Shown piece by piece: positions 6,960-16,815 of a stretch of 64,000 nt of DNA. Made by a program: the position numbers and the translations under genes. Below the pieces are notes generated by a model. The model was not told the origin of the DNA, searched no databases, and was given only the letters and a program-made list of their open reading frames with translations. Location: the NCBI GenBank assembly GCA_019636235.1, contig JAHBXW010000019.1, forward strand, positions 1 to 64,000, given 5' to 3'. The DNA comes from Planctomyces sp. (GTDB lineage Bacteria; Planctomycetota; Planctomycetia; Planctomycetales; Planctomycetaceae). Numbering within the stretch: the stretch's first letter is position 1; the number at the start of each line of letters is the position of its first letter.

Positions 6960-7322
6960 CACACATTGCAGAAGTACCAATGCCCGGATTGCAACCACCA
7001 GTTTCATCTCGATGAGGACTTGATCGGTGTGCCGTTCGATTGCTCGACGTGCGGCACGGAATTGATGATTCCGCCGACAAGCGGGCTGCCGGCAACGGCG
7101 CACGTCCTGGATGAGGACGTGGATTTTGCTCCTGCCGTGCAGCGGCGACATTCGGCAACGACACCGGTGGAGATGCGGCTGCCCGGCCAGCTCGGCAGCC
7201 TCAAGGCGCAAGTGGATCAACCCACCAGCAACGCGATGGCGACCACCTTCCTCGGCGGTCTTCTCGTGGCGCTCGGGGCGTTCCTGTTCGCCGGTTTCAT
7301 GGGCAAAGGCAAGTCGAGTTGA
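6957..7322 (+). CDS. Zinc-ribbon protein with C-terminal membrane anchor
   Basis: A 121-residue protein. CPDC at about 10-13 and CSTC at about 29-32 form a rubredoxin-like or MJ0042-type zinc ribbon. A polar linker follows and then a hydrophobic segment near residues 95-115 at the very C-terminus, which would tail-anchor the ribbon on the cytoplasmic face of the membrane. The start has a strong AAAGGAG site. It lies in the transfer module, so it may hold DNA or a partner protein near the coupling ATPase; this is inference from architecture. Confidence 0.72.
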   Translation: MHTLQKYQCPDCNHQFHLDEDLIGVPFDCSTCGTELMIPPTSGLPATAHVLDEDVDFAPAVQRRHSATTPVEMRLPGQLGSLKAQVDQPTSNAMATTFLGGLLVALGAFLFAGFMGKGKSS

Positions 7323-7395
7323 CGCTTCCCCTGCCGCACGTCTTCACAGCGGGCGGGATAGGTCATCCCGCCCGCTTTCGTCGAGGAAACGAACC

Positions 7396-7671
7396 ATGAG
7401 CCTGGAACAACGGCTGGAGCGTATTGAATCGCTCCTTGTCGCGCTCGTCCGGCGCGAACAAAAGAAGGACTGGTACAGCGTCGAAGAGTTTGCGCGACTG
7501 GTTGGTCGGTCACCGTTTACCTGCCGCGAGTGGTGCAGGCTCGGGCGCATTGAAGCCAGCAAGAAGGCCAGCGGCCGTGGTGCGTTCGCGGCATGGGCAA
7601 TCTCGCACGCTGAGTTGCTCCGTTTCCAGCGGGAAGGGCTTCGGCAGGTTTCCCGCAATTCTTCAACCTAA
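7396..7671 (+). CDS. Excisionase-like HTH protein
   Basis: A 91-residue protein. After an N-terminal helix (LEQRLERIESLLVALV), residues 31-60 (YSVEEFARLVGRSPFTCREW…) match the winged helix-turn-helix of MerR-like excisionases, which bind and bend attachment-site DNA. Frames extending upstream are rejected because the ATG at 7396 starts exactly at the domain and follows a purine-rich site (GAGGAAACGAACC). Its place two genes before the recombinase fits a recombination directionality factor, although the role with a serine recombinase is inferred. Confidence 0.72.
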   Translation: MSLEQRLERIESLLVALVRREQKKDWYSVEEFARLVGRSPFTCREWCRLGRIEASKKASGRGAFAAWAISHAELLRFQREGLRQVSRNSST

Positions 7672-7695
7672 TCCGTCAGTTGGTGGTTTCCCGTC

Positions 7696-7914
7696 ATGGC
7701 CCGGCGCAATCAAGAAACCGATTGCCAATCGCGAGGCGATGCATCCAATTGCATCGTCCCGGCCGGGACACCGGACTGGATCACGCCGGAGTTGATTGAA
7801 GCGACGATTCGCGTCTGGCAACCGTACTACGCGGAGGTTCTTTCCCCGGAAGAAGCCGTTACAATGATCCTTGACGTGGGGAGGTTGTTCGACGCGCTTT
7901 CTTCGGGATCATGA
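7696..7914 (+). CDS. Small conserved-looking protein next to the recombinase
   Basis: A 72-residue protein. The second half (WITPELIEATIRVWQPYYAE…) is a compact helical domain containing an EEAVTMILDVGRL helix. I have the impression that similar short proteins accompany serine recombinases in planctomycete genomes, but that is from memory and unverified. The stop is three bases before the recombinase ATG, so the two are probably coupled. It could be a recombinase accessory factor. Confidence 0.6.
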   Translation: MARRNQETDCQSRGDASNCIVPAGTPDWITPELIEATIRVWQPYYAEVLSPEEAVTMILDVGRLFDALSSGS

Positions 7915-7917
7915 GCC

Positions 7918-9389
7918 ATGAGACAGTTTGCCGCACTGGCACGGGTTTCCAGCCGGGAACAGGAACGCGAGGGCTTCAGCCTGGAGGTGCAGGAGGAAGC
8001 CCTCAGGCGTTATGCGGCGCAGGCCGGCGGCGAGATCGTCAAGTTCTTCAGGATCGCCGAGACGGCCAGCAAGGGCGAAGAGCGCAAGACGTTCCGCGAA
8101 CTGATCGCATACGCCAAGAAGAATGCGGCGTTTCTCGATGGCCTGCTTTTCTACAAGGTGGACCGTGCATCCCGGAACCTGTTCGATTATGTCGAACTGG
8201 AACGGTTGGAGTCGGAATACAACCTGCCGTTCATCTCCGTGTCGCAGCCGACCGAGAACACGCCCGCCGGCCGCATGATGCGCCGCACGCTCGCCAACAT
8301 GGCGAGCTTCTACACCGAGCAACAATCGGTTGATGTCCGCGAGGGGCTTTCCCGCCGTGTCCGCGAAGGCTGGTTCATCGGCCTGGCTCCCTACGGCTAC
8401 CGCAATGTCCGCAAGGACGGGCGGGGCATCATCGAGACGGACCCGGAGCAGGCCGCCAACGTCAAGCGTATCTTCCATCTCTACGCCTACGAAAACCTGA
8501 CACTCGATGGCGTCGTCGAGAGAATCAACGCCGAAGGCCGCATCTGGCGGAAGTCGCAGCCGGCGTTCCCGCGAAGCTCCGTCCACAACATCCTGAAGGA
8601 CCGGGCCTATATCGGCGAGATTTCGCACAAGGGCGAATGGTATCCCGGCAAGCATGAGCCGCTCATCGACCGGGCGACCTGGAACCGGGTGCAGGCTCTC
8701 TTGGGCGGTCACGTGTACCAGTCGCAATCGCACACCTACGCCGGGCAACTCATCCAGTGCGGCCACTGCGGCCATCCCATCACTGGCGAGACCGTGACGA
8801 AGAAGACGAAGAACGGCGAGCGCTACTACACCTACTACCGCTGCACCTATTACAACCGCAAGGGGCATCCCCGCATCCGCGTGCGTGAAGCCGATCTCGA
8901 AACGCAGGTGCTGGCCATCTTCGACAAGATGAAGGTCGAGAACGAAGAGGTGCGGGACTGGTTCCGCCTCGTGCTCGCCTCGCAGACGCGGGACGCCCAG
9001 GCGGAGTCGCTGTCGCAGCGGGCCGAGCTACAGCGGCAGGAGACGCTGCTCGTCCAGCAGCAGGACCGGCTGCTCAACATGCGGCTGTCGGAGGACATCG
9101 ACCAGGAGACATTCGCCCGCAAGCACACGGAATTGCGAGACCGGCTGGCCTCGATCAAGCTGCAACTGGACGTAGTGGACCGCTGTCACGACGAAACGGC
9201 CGAGTTGGCATCGAAAGTTTTTGAACTTTCGCAAACTCTTCGGAATCAATGGCTTACCGCCGATTACGCCGCGAAGCGCCGCATCCTCGAAATCGTGTTT
9301 TTGAACTGCGTGCTCGACGACGTAACTCTTGTCCCCGCAATGAGAAAGCCCTTCGACGTTCTCGCCGAAGGGCTCATTTCTGAAAAAAG

Positions 9390-9408
<19 letters not shown>
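7918..9408 (+). CDS. Large serine recombinase (site-specific integrase)
   Basis: A 496-residue protein. The N-terminal resolvase domain has the catalytic serine at 11 in ARVSSREQ and the conserved arginines of KVDRASRN at 80-87. A Recombinase domain follows (PYGYRNVRKDGRG near 158-170), then a zinc-ribbon pair (CGHCGH near 281 and a Cys/His cluster near 310-320) and a coiled coil at about 350-430, all usual for phage- and ICE-type integrases. It integrates and excises the element. The last seven codons and the TGA stop (9406-9408) lie inside tRNA-Pro, so the attachment site joins the element to the tRNA 3' end. This marks the right end of the element at about 9389; the left end is not obvious. 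Confidence 0.95.
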
Positions 9409-9464
<56 letters not shown>

Positions 9465-10194
9465 ATTGTCCCTCCCGTCCGGTCCTCAGCACCGGCGGAA
9501 CGCATCGCAGGGACACGCTCCGCCGCAGCCGGTTCGCGGAGCAGGCGGGGCTCGGACCGGTCACTATCGCGGCCGGACAGCGGATTTTCAAGGCCGACGC
9601 GCTGACGCGGAAACGACGCTGGCCGCGGGCGATGCGTCGAGCACTTCGCGCCGGGCAGGTTTGACCACCGGCCGCATGCGAATCGGCGAACAGCGATGGA
9701 AGGAACGCGTCCCGGGGCTTCCCACGCTGCGCTCGGTCCAGCCACCGGCCACACAGTCGACCTCGACCTCACATTCTCGTCCTTTGAAGGCGTCCGACTG
9801 CCATCGGAAATGGGCCGCTTCTCTGGTGCGTCTCGAATTCGACCTCACGGTCTCATTCCTCGACACCACCCTGCAAGCCGCAGCCTTCAGCACCGGCCAC
9901 ACACGCATCCACGGCGGCCAGCACGGTCGGCTTGTCCGACCGTGGCGCCCAGTTCCGGCCACACCGGTCCTTCGACAGCAATCGACGAGCCGCCGTCGGC
10001 CGGTCAGCCCATGCCCCTCGCGACCGGCGCCACGTGCGGAACCGGCACAATCCGACTTCGCCGACGCCGGGGCGGGGCGTCCTCAGGGGGGCGAAACGCT
10101 CCGCGACGCGTTCCGGACCGTACGTTTGAGGGACGGTTCCCCGACGCCGACTCGTTCCGCCGCGATCGCCGTCCGCTCCCAAGGATTCCCCGAC
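9465..10194. other. Intergenic stretch, no gene recognised
   Basis: About 730 bases between tRNA-Pro and the first glycosyltransferase. Frames are open in several phases because of high GC, but none gives a plausible protein and none has a convincing ribosome site until AAGGA at 10181. The tRNA promoter must lie just right of 9464; I see no clear consensus. Confidence 0.5.
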
Positions 10195-11040
10195 GTGACC
10201 ACCCTCGCCGCGCACCACCTCCCGCAGCCCGCCATCTCGCCGGATGTCGAGCGACTTCTCGAAGAGATCGCGGCCCACAGCACGCCGTCGTCGAAGACGA
10301 TCGCCGTGATGCCCGCCTACAACGCCGCACGCACGGTGGCCCGGACTGTCGCGGACATCCCCGATGGCGCCGTCGATGAAGTGATCCTGGTCGACGACTG
10401 CAGCCGCGATTCCACCGTGCAGGTCGCCCGCGATCTGGGACTGCGGGTGATCGCCCGCGGCGAGAACGGCGGCTACGGCGCGAACCAGAAGACGTGCTAT
10501 CAGGCGGCGCTCGCCCGCGGGGCCGAGTATGTCGTGATGATCCATCCCGACTACCAGTACGACAGCCGCGTGGTCGGAGCGGCCGTCGAGTTTCTCAAGC
10601 TGGGGATCTGCGACGTCGTGCTCGGATCGCGGATCCGCACGCGGCAGGAGGCGCTGTCGGGAGGCATGCCCCGCTGGAAGTACTTCGCCAACCGCGTGCT
10701 GACGACGACCGAGAACATCGCGCTGGGCCAGAACCTGGGGGACTTCCACAGCGGGTTCCGGGCCTACACGCGGGAGGTCCTGGAGACGATTCCCTGGGAG
10801 CGTAACTCGGACGATTTCGTGTTCGACAGCCAGTTCCTGGCGCAGGCCGTGCACTTCGGATTCAAAGTCGGCGACGTGCCCGTGCCGGTGCGGTATTTCG
10901 ACGAGGCCAGCAGCATCAATTTCCGGCGCAGCGTGCGCTACGGGCTGTCGACGCTGGGCGTGCTGGGAGAGTTCTGGCTGCATCGCAGCGGGTTGCGCTC
11001 GAGTCCGCGGTTCCGGTCGCGGCCGGCGACGGACGAGTGA
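10195..11040 (+). CDS. Family 2 glycosyltransferase, polyprenyl-phosphate type
   Basis: A 281-residue GT-A enzyme. It has [13 protein letters not shown], the diphosphate-binding VDDCS and the metal-binding DYQYD in the place of DxD, as in dolichyl-phosphate-mannose synthase-like GT2 enzymes. No C-terminal membrane spans follow the catalytic domain. I chose the GTG at 10195 because AAGGA lies nine bases upstream and the much longer frame to 9466 is non-protein-like. A second GT2 gene follows after about 110 bases. The sugar and acceptor are unknown; envelope glycan or glycolipid synthesis is likely. Confidence 0.88.
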   Translation: MTTLAAHHLPQPAISPDVERLLEEIAAHSTPSSKTIAVMPAYNAARTVARTVADIPDGAVDEVILVDDCSRDSTVQVARDLGLRVIARGENGGYGANQKTCYQAALARGAEYVVMIHPDYQYDSRVVGAAVEFLKLGICDVVLGSRIRTRQEALSGGMPRWKYFANRVLTTTENIALGQNLGDFHSGFRAYTREVLETIPWERNSDDFVFDSQFLAQAVHFGFKVGDVPVPVRYFDEASSINFRRSVRYGLSTLGVLGEFWLHRSGLRSSPRFRSRPATDE

Positions 11041-11149
11041 GCGGCGGGCAGCGGCCAGTGGACGCCGACTCGCGTTGACCTCGCGCCGGCGGTTCGCGAT
11101 TCTTCGCCGCACGGAGTGCATCGCGCACGCGATCCAGCGGGAGTGTTCC

Positions 11150-11986
11150 TTGTCGAGCGAAATGACCAGTCTGGCATCCGGCGCCCCGTTCACCGAGGCC
11201 TGGTACGAGTCGCTGCGGGCGCTGCTGGGCGAAGGGGCCTGTCGCCAGCTCGGCTTCTACGCGATTCCGGACGACTATCTGCTGTCGGTGGTGATCCCCG
11301 TCTACAACGAGCGGAACACGCTGCCGGCGCTATTGGCCCGCGTGCGGGCCTTGCCGATCCGCAAGGAAATCGTGCTGGTCGACGACTTCAGCCAGGACGG
11401 AACGCGGGACTTTCTGAAGGAGCTGGAGGCCGAGCCGAACGATGATCCTTTGAACCGGCTGTCGATCCTGTATCACGATCGGAACCGGGGGAAGGGGGCC
11501 GCGGTCCGGACGGGGTTCCTGGCGGCGCAGGGCAGCGCGATGATCATCCAGGACGCCGACCTGGAGTATGACCCAGGCGAGATTCCGCGGCTGCTGCAGC
11601 CGATCGTCGAGGGCCGGGCGGACGTGGTGTTCGGCAGCCGGTTTCTGGGGGATCAGCCGCACCGGGTGCTGTACTACTGGCACTACCTGGGGAACCGCTT
11701 TCTGACGACGCTGTCGAACGCGTTCACGAACCTGAACCTGACCGACATGGAGACGTGCTACAAGCTGTTCTCCCGGAAGGTCATCGAGGACGTGGCGCCG
11801 CGTCTGAAGCAGGATCGGTTCGGGATCGAGCCGGAGATCACGGCGCGAGTCGCGCGGGGCCGCTACAGGGTGTTCGAAATGGCCATCAGCTACCACGGCC
11901 GGACTTACAAGGAAGGCAAGAAGATCGGCTGGAAAGACGGCTTCAAGGCGCTGTACTGCATCGTGCGGTACGGGATCGCCGACTGA
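11150..11986 (+). CDS. Family 2 glycosyltransferase (DPM1/DPG synthase-like)
   Basis: A 278-residue GT2 enzyme with [37 protein letters not shown] and the DADLEYDP metal site, the pattern of dolichol- or undecaprenyl-phosphate glucose/mannose synthases. The TTG at 11150 is preceded by GGGAG at a six-base distance and is preferred over the ATG four codons later. It follows the other GT2 gene in the same direction and could form an operon with it. Confidence 0.9.
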   Translation: MSSEMTSLASGAPFTEAWYESLRALLGEGACRQLGFYAIPDDYLLSVVIPVYNERNTLPALLARVRALPIRKEIVLVDDFSQDGTRDFLKELEAEPNDDPLNRLSILYHDRNRGKGAAVRTGFLAAQGSAMIIQDADLEYDPGEIPRLLQPIVEGRADVVFGSRFLGDQPHRVLYYWHYLGNRFLTTLSNAFTNLNLTDMETCYKLFSRKVIEDVAPRLKQDRFGIEPEITARVARGRYRVFEMAISYHGRTYKEGKKIGWKDGFKALYCIVRYGIAD

Positions 11987-11996
11987 ATCCGACCGC

Positions 11997-12030
11997 GAGG
12001 CGGGCCAATCCGCCCGGGCCAATCCGCCTC
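11997..12030. terminator. Hairpin between convergent genes
   Basis: GAGGCGG at 11997-12003 pairs with CCGCCTC at 12024-12030, and GGGC/GCCC segments inside allow further pairing; the sequence is two tandem copies of CGGGCCAATCCGCC. It lies just after the GT2 stop and touches the stop codon of the MOSC gene coming from the other side. No T-run, so termination is only a guess. Confidence 0.35.
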
Positions 12031-12736
12031 AGCCCAGCGCGCGTTCGCCGAGCTCGTCTTTCCACGCCTGCGAGAGTTCCGGCAGCGCGATCAGCGGCCG
12101 AATGTCCTCCGCCGGCAGCCGCTTGGCGTACATCACCCGGTTCGCCGCCGTGATCGTCCAGTCCGGATGCGGCCGCGCGATCCGTTCCACAGGCAGTCCC
12201 GCGCGCAGCACGCCCTCCTGAAGCACCCGGAAGTACCAGCCGGTCCGCCCGCTGGCGATCACCCATTTCGGCAAGTCGCGCTGCCGCCAGCGACGGGCCA
12301 GCTTCGAACAGGGCTGGCGCGGCTGCGTGACCTGCAGCACGACATCGCCGATTCGGCATTCATCGCCGATGCAGACTTGATCCTCGATGAGTCCGGAGAT
12401 CGTCAGATTCTCGCCGAACGCGCCGCCGGTCACCGGTTCGGGTCCCAACCGATCGGACCATTCGGGGAAATGGTCGGCCGAGTAGGCGAGGACAGCCTTG
12501 TCCGGACCGCCGTGAAACCTGGGGTCGGCCTGCCCGTCTCCCTCGAGTCCCAGGCGGTGCACGGCGACATCGCCCGCGACAGACTGTTTGAAGATGCCGG
12601 TGGTCCAGCGCTTCTCGAAGGGGTCAACGGCGTCGTACGCGCCCAGCGTCTGCACCGCGCCGACCTGCACGGACACGAGTCGCGCGGACCGCGCGTCGGG
12701 GGCATCGGGCGATGGAGAGAGTGCGGGCAATGTCAT
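12029..12736 (-). CDS. MOSC domain protein (YiiM-like)
   Basis: A 235-residue protein with RFHGGPDKAV at about 73-82, GENLT at 108-112 and the conserved cysteine in QPRQPCSKLA (Cys143). MOSC domains bind molybdenum-cofactor sulfur and, in YiiM/YuaD-type proteins, reduce N-hydroxylated compounds. The ATG at 12736 overlaps the stop of the upstream gene by four bases (ATGA), so translation is coupled. A longer frame to 12865 is rejected. No molybdoenzyme is nearby, so its substrate or partner is unknown. Confidence 0.85.
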   Translation of the reverse strand: MTLPALSPSPDAPDARSARLVSVQVGAVQTLGAYDAVDPFEKRWTTGIFKQSVAGDVAVHRLGLEGDGQADPRFHGGPDKAVLAYSADHFPEWSDRLGPEPVTGGAFGENLTISGLIEDQVCIGDECRIGDVVLQVTQPRQPCSKLARRWRQRDLPKWVIASGRTGWYFRVLQEGVLRAGLPVERIARPHPDWTITAANRVMYAKRLPAEDIRPLIALPELSQAWKDELGERALG

Positions 12737-13551
12737 GCTGGTCGCGAAGGAGGACCTTCCGGATTGTCGTCGGGTTCGGCCAGCGCCTCCGCGATGGCGC
12801 GAAAATCGGGAGGGGCGTCGGAGGGGATGTCCGCAACCGAAACGCGGCGCCGACGGGTGAACCACAACAGCCCGATCACGGCCGCGCCGACGGCAATCAA
12901 CGCGGCGTTCGTCCAGCCGCGCAGCGGGGATTCGAAGCGGCGGTCGACCAGGGAAACTGTTCCCGCCATAACGAGAGGCGCAAGCCGCGTGTGCTTGTCG
13001 CGGGCGGGATAACTCCAGAGTTTCAGAAACAGCCCTGTGGCATGGACCTCGAACTCGTCGCTCTCGCCCATCGGGAATCCCGGAGGCAGGGAGGTCGCAA
13101 CGACAACCGTCGGATGACTCTGCGAGTCCGGGCTGACGAGCCAGATTTCGTACAGCTCGTCGATGCCATAAGGGTTCTCATCCGCAGCGGATGCGACCGC
13201 GCGTTTCAGGCCTCCCGACACCGCGACCGGGCGACCCCGGATGGCTTCAGGAGCGTTCAGGAAGTCGGCAAACTGGGAATAGGCCGATCGGCGCCCCGCC
13301 TTCCACGCGGCTTCGCGGCTGGAGCGGCCGGCGCGCGCGGCGGCGGACAAGGCTGCGGCGTCCGCGTCCCGCGCGGCCTGCAACAGCCCGTAGTAGGCTG
13401 CATCCTCCTCGGGGTGGAGTTCGGAGCGGTCTTCGACGACGGCCAGCGCCTGCCTGAGGTCCGGCGACAACAGGTCCGTCCCAGCGCTGTCCTGCGCGGA
13501 CGACGCGATCGCCAGCACCGCGGCCAGCCCGAACATTCTGGCTGCGAACAT
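12733..13551 (-). CDS. Hypothetical secreted or membrane protein
   Basis: A 272-residue protein with a signal peptide (MFGLAAVLAIASSAQ region), a soluble extracytoplasmic domain of about 180 residues containing YEIWLVSPDS and a strand-rich stretch, and one membrane span near residues 217-235 followed by an RRRR stop-transfer and a short cytoplasmic tail. It sits between the PpiD-like gene (62 bases upstream) and the MOSC gene (four-base overlap), so the three are likely one operon. No family recognised. Confidence 0.78.
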   Translation of the reverse strand: MFAARMFGLAAVLAIASSAQDSAGTDLLSPDLRQALAVVEDRSELHPEEDAAYYGLLQAARDADAAALSAAARAGRSSREAAWKAGRRSAYSQFADFLNAPEAIRGRPVAVSGGLKRAVASAADENPYGIDELYEIWLVSPDSQSHPTVVVATSLPPGFPMGESDEFEVHATGLFLKLWSYPARDKHTRLAPLVMAGTVSLVDRRFESPLRGWTNAALIAVGAAVIGLLWFTRRRRVSVADIPSDAPPDFRAIAEALAEPDDNPEGPPSRPA

Positions 13552-13613
13552 GTCACTGCCTCGACGCAGCGCTGCGGCCGGCGGCGCTGCGTCTGCGAGG
13601 ATCCGACGGCGCG

Positions 13614-16433
13614 TCAGTCGTACAGGGAGTCGTCCTGCGCCGCCGCCGCGTTCCGGGCCTGATTGACCAGGACTTCGTGCTTGTCCATCAGGATCCGGAA
13701 GGGGTTCTGGCCGTGCTGCCGCATATCGACCTGAACCATGTAGTTGTACTCGGGGATGAAGCCCCGGTTGAGGAACCGCTGCCGCAGGGCGTCCAGGTCC
13801 TCGGGGGTCGACGGAGTGCGCGAGAGCACTTTGACGACATAGACATCGGACTTGTCGGCGCTTTCGGCGATGCCGATCTGTCCGGGTTCGAGGTCATCAA
13901 ACACCGCATGCATGAACTGGTCGCCGAGCGGCTTGAGGCCGGGGATGCTGCCGAGCGTCGGCGGGTCGGGACGCATGCCGGACGGCGGCACGATCGAGGC
14001 CCGGTACCAGGAGAACCGGCCGGAGGGGCGCACCGTGATGTAGCCCGTGCCGGGCTTGCCGGTGACGGACTCCTCGCGGAAGACCTCGCCCAGCGGCGCC
14101 TCCTTGCCCGTGGCCTGGTCGATGAGCGCCTGCGCCCGCTCGCGGGCCCGCTCCCGAGCCTTCAACTCGCGCCACGTCTTGACGACCTGCTCCCGGATGC
14201 CGGGCTCGTCGATCGACTTCGGCGCGTCCGCCGCCTGCTTCTGCGTGACCCAGTACGCGAACAGGCTCAGCGGTTCGATGTTCGTGGCAATCCGCGGCTG
14301 GTACAGCAGCGTCTGTCGGAAGTTCGCCTGAACCTCATCCGCGACAAGCGGCCGGCGCGGGACGTTCAGAAACGCCCGGCCGATCGTGTAGTCCTCGGAA
14401 TCTCGCAGTTCGCCGGCCGAAAGGTACGGCGTCTGGACGTACACCAGGCCGTTGTTCGCGGCGTATTCCTTCAGCCGCTCCGACGCCTGTTCCGCGGTGA
14501 GATGCGAGGGATCGTCGGACATCGTCGTGACCCGGATGCCGATCTCATCCGACATGAAGGCCGACGCCTTCTGGATGCGTTCTTCCATCAGCAGCAACGC
14601 GCGCTCGCGCAGAAGCTCTTCGCGGATCTCTCCCCGAAGCTGATCGTCGAGCGGGCGGACGGTCGGCAGCGGGGCGTCCTCCGCGCCGGGCAGAACGGCG
14701 TCGGGTGCGCCGTCCAGGTCCAGGTCGGGAAGCCCCGTGGCCGGGGTCGCATCCCCTTCGGCGGGCGGCGGGGTTTCGCCATCGGCCGAGTCGCTGGCGG
14801 GCGCATCAGCCGGGGCGGACTCAGCGGTCGTGTCGGACTCAGACGCGTCCGTCGCGGGCAGGTCCGTCGCCGGCGGCTCCGTCTGGGTCGTGTCTTCTTC
14901 CACGATGACTTCCGTCTCGACGGGCGGCGTCTCGGCCGGCGCGTCGTCCGCCGGCGTCTCCTCCTGGAAGGCGACGAGCTTCAGCAAACCGAGCGGACGG
15001 ATTCCCGATTGCTCGCCGTTCGCCGATGGCTCGGGCGTCGCGTCGTCCGAGGAACTCGGGAACTCGGGAAGCGCGGGTGTTTCGGCCGGCGTTTCGATCT
15101 CGGGAGTTTCGATGGCCGGCGGGGCTGCTTCATCGTCCGAAGCCGGTTCATCGTCCGAAGCCGGTTCATCGTCCGAAGCTGGGGGAGCCGTCTCGTTGGC
15201 GGGCGCCTCATCCGGGCTGGTCGTTTCGTCCGTCGCGGGCGGGTTGTCGTCCTGCGTCGGGGGCGACTCGCCGTCGCTGGCGGGAGGCGCAGCATCCCCC
15301 GGGGCCGGCAGTCCCGGCAGCTCAGAGGACGTTTCGCCGTCGGGCTCGTCCCCATCCAGCGTCGTGCCCGGGCTCAGGAAGTCCGGCAGCGACAACTGCC
15401 GGCGGTACGAGTTCTCGTAGCGCTCCTCGATCTCCGCGTCGGTCACGGATTCGACTTGAGAGACGAACTCGTCGTACACGGCCTCGAGGTATGCGATCTG
15501 GACGCGATTGGGCTGGAAGAATCCGGGGCGGCCTTCCTCGACGCGGCCCTCTGGAGTGAAGCCGGCCGGGTTGTCGCGGTATTTGTTGAACAGCTCCTGC
15601 AGTTCGGAACCCGGCGGGTCGGCGCTGCGATCGATGAATTCGCTGACCGGCAGGGCCGCGATCTCGGCTTCCTGCTGGACGTTGAGCTTGCGGAAGTAGT
15701 CCCACAGGGCGCCGGGGGGCACCGAGGCGTCGGCCGTCAGGAGGAAGGCGGCCTGTTTGGCGGTGAGTTCGCCGCGGATCGCGTTGACGATCGCCTCTTC
15801 GCTGACGCGGAGGTTCTGGCGGATCGCGATGAACTGCTCGGAGGTGAGCTGCCGGCCGCCGAGGTGCAGGCCGCGGATGAAATCCCAGACGGCTTCGTCG
15901 GTGACTTTGATGCCCAGCCGATGCGCCTCGCGGCGGAGGATTTCGCCGAGGGCGATGTCCGTGTCCTGATCCACTCCGGGGCCGGAGAAGCCGAACAGGT
16001 ACTGCGAGGCGAACCCGGGGCCGAACCGCGCGGGATCGAAGCCGCTGGTGCGTTCGAAGGCCTGCCGGACGAAGCTGTTGGCGAGATACCGGTCGTGCCG
16101 GAGGTCCTGCATCTTCTGCCCAGAGATGTTGCCGGACTTGGCGAAGACGGCCGTGTTGCCGGTGCGGCCCCAACTGAAGAACAGGCCCAGCGCGGCGCCG
16201 CACAGGACGCCGACGAGTCCGTACTCCGAAGCCTTCTTGTTCCGCAGTCCGGCGATCCAGGCGGCGCCGCCGACCATGGCTGCCACGGCCGTCACCAGCA
16301 GCGGCGCGGGCATGTCGGCCGGATTCATCGACTGGACAGCGCTGAGCACGACGAACGAGATCATCGCCAGCCCGGTGACGATGACCATCAGCACGCGCTG
16401 GTGCTTGCGGAAGACCTTCAGTGGTGATGCCAT
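13614..16433 (-). CDS. PpiD/SurA-like membrane-anchored chaperone with long acidic insert
   Basis: A 939-residue protein. The start is the ATG at 16433 with AAAGG seven bases upstream. N-terminal spans lie near residues 12-30, 42-60 and 68-85. Residues about 100-340 resemble the helical SurA_N/PpiD chaperone region (ERYENSYRRQLSLPDF). Residues about 355-600 are a Pro/Glu/Asp/Ala-rich, probably disordered insert. The C-terminal part (FMHAVFDDLEPGQIGIAE, VYVVKVLSRTP) resembles the end of a parvulin domain without a complete catalytic core. It is probably a periplasmic folding factor. The three-gene order and the strand suggest co-transcription with the two genes downstream. Confidence 0.78.
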   Translation of the reverse strand: MASPLKVFRKHQRVLMVIVTGLAMISFVVLSAVQSMNPADMPAPLLVTAVAAMVGGAAWIAGLRNKKASEYGLVGVLCGAALGLFFSWGRTGNTAVFAKSGNISGQKMQDLRHDRYLANSFVRQAFERTSGFDPARFGPGFASQYLFGFSGPGVDQDTDIALGEILRREAHRLGIKVTDEAVWDFIRGLHLGGRQLTSEQFIAIRQNLRVSEEAIVNAIRGELTAKQAAFLLTADASVPPGALWDYFRKLNVQQEAEIAALPVSEFIDRSADPPGSELQELFNKYRDNPAGFTPEGRVEEGRPGFFQPNRVQIAYLEAVYDEFVSQVESVTDAEIEERYENSYRRQLSLPDFLSPGTTLDGDEPDGETSSELPGLPAPGDAAPPASDGESPPTQDDNPPATDETTSPDEAPANETAPPASDDEPASDDEPASDDEAAPPAIETPEIETPAETPALPEFPSSSDDATPEPSANGEQSGIRPLGLLKLVAFQEETPADDAPAETPPVETEVIVEEDTTQTEPPATDLPATDASESDTTAESAPADAPASDSADGETPPPAEGDATPATGLPDLDLDGAPDAVLPGAEDAPLPTVRPLDDQLRGEIREELLRERALLLMEERIQKASAFMSDEIGIRVTTMSDDPSHLTAEQASERLKEYAANNGLVYVQTPYLSAGELRDSEDYTIGRAFLNVPRRPLVADEVQANFRQTLLYQPRIATNIEPLSLFAYWVTQKQAADAPKSIDEPGIREQVVKTWRELKARERARERAQALIDQATGKEAPLGEVFREESVTGKPGTGYITVRPSGRFSWYRASIVPPSGMRPDPPTLGSIPGLKPLGDQFMHAVFDDLEPGQIGIAESADKSDVYVVKVLSRTPSTPEDLDALRQRFLNRGFIPEYNYMVQVDMRQHGQNPFRILMDKHEVLVNQARNAAAAQDDSLYD
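15130..15180. repeat. 18-bp tandem repeat inside the acidic insert
   Basis: TCATCGTCCGAAGCCGGT is repeated at 15130 and 15148, and partly at 15166. On the coding strand it gives repeats of EPASDD. In-frame 18-bp units can expand or contract without breaking the gene. Confidence 0.8.
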
Positions 16434-16815
16434 CCTGGGACCTTTAAGGGGCGTGTCCGGCAAGGCGCGGACGACAGCCTGCCCGGCTCGCGCCGACCTG
16501 CCGGAACCCCACCCATTGAGGTCCGGCGGCGCACCGGAGACCGTTCCCGTCGCTTGACAATTCAAGGAGCGATGCCGTAAGCAAGTCGCAACTTCAAGCG
16601 GGCGTGGGATCAGCGACGGCATTGTAGCGGTGGCGTCCCGCGGCTCAAGGTCTGTCTGGCGTTCGACGGGCGGCCTCCGGCCTGGCCCGTTCCGTGGTCG
16701 TCCCGCGTCCGGAATTCGCCGGCCGGCGATGGCCCTGCGAACCGTCAGGCAACGGCGGCGCGCGGTCCGCCGTCCGGCCTGACCCGCCCGTCGTCCAGCA
16801 ACTGGTTCAGGATCG
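16434..16815. other. Divergent intergenic region
   Basis: About 380 bases between the PpiD-like gene (minus) and topA (plus), presumably holding both promoters. GC is high throughout and I see no clear consensus boxes, repeats or small gene. Confidence 0.5.

Noticed and set aside
9853-11193. 446-residue minus-strand frame opposite the first GT2 gene
   Set aside because: Antisense shadow of a real glycosyltransferase in high-GC DNA; no recognisable motif.
15130-15180. Possible CRISPR-like repeats
   Set aside because: The 18-bp units are directly adjacent without spacers and lie inside a coding frame.
13677-16427. 916-residue plus-strand frame opposite the PpiD-like gene
   Set aside because: Arg/Gly/Val-rich shadow; the minus-strand protein has membrane spans and a ribosome site.
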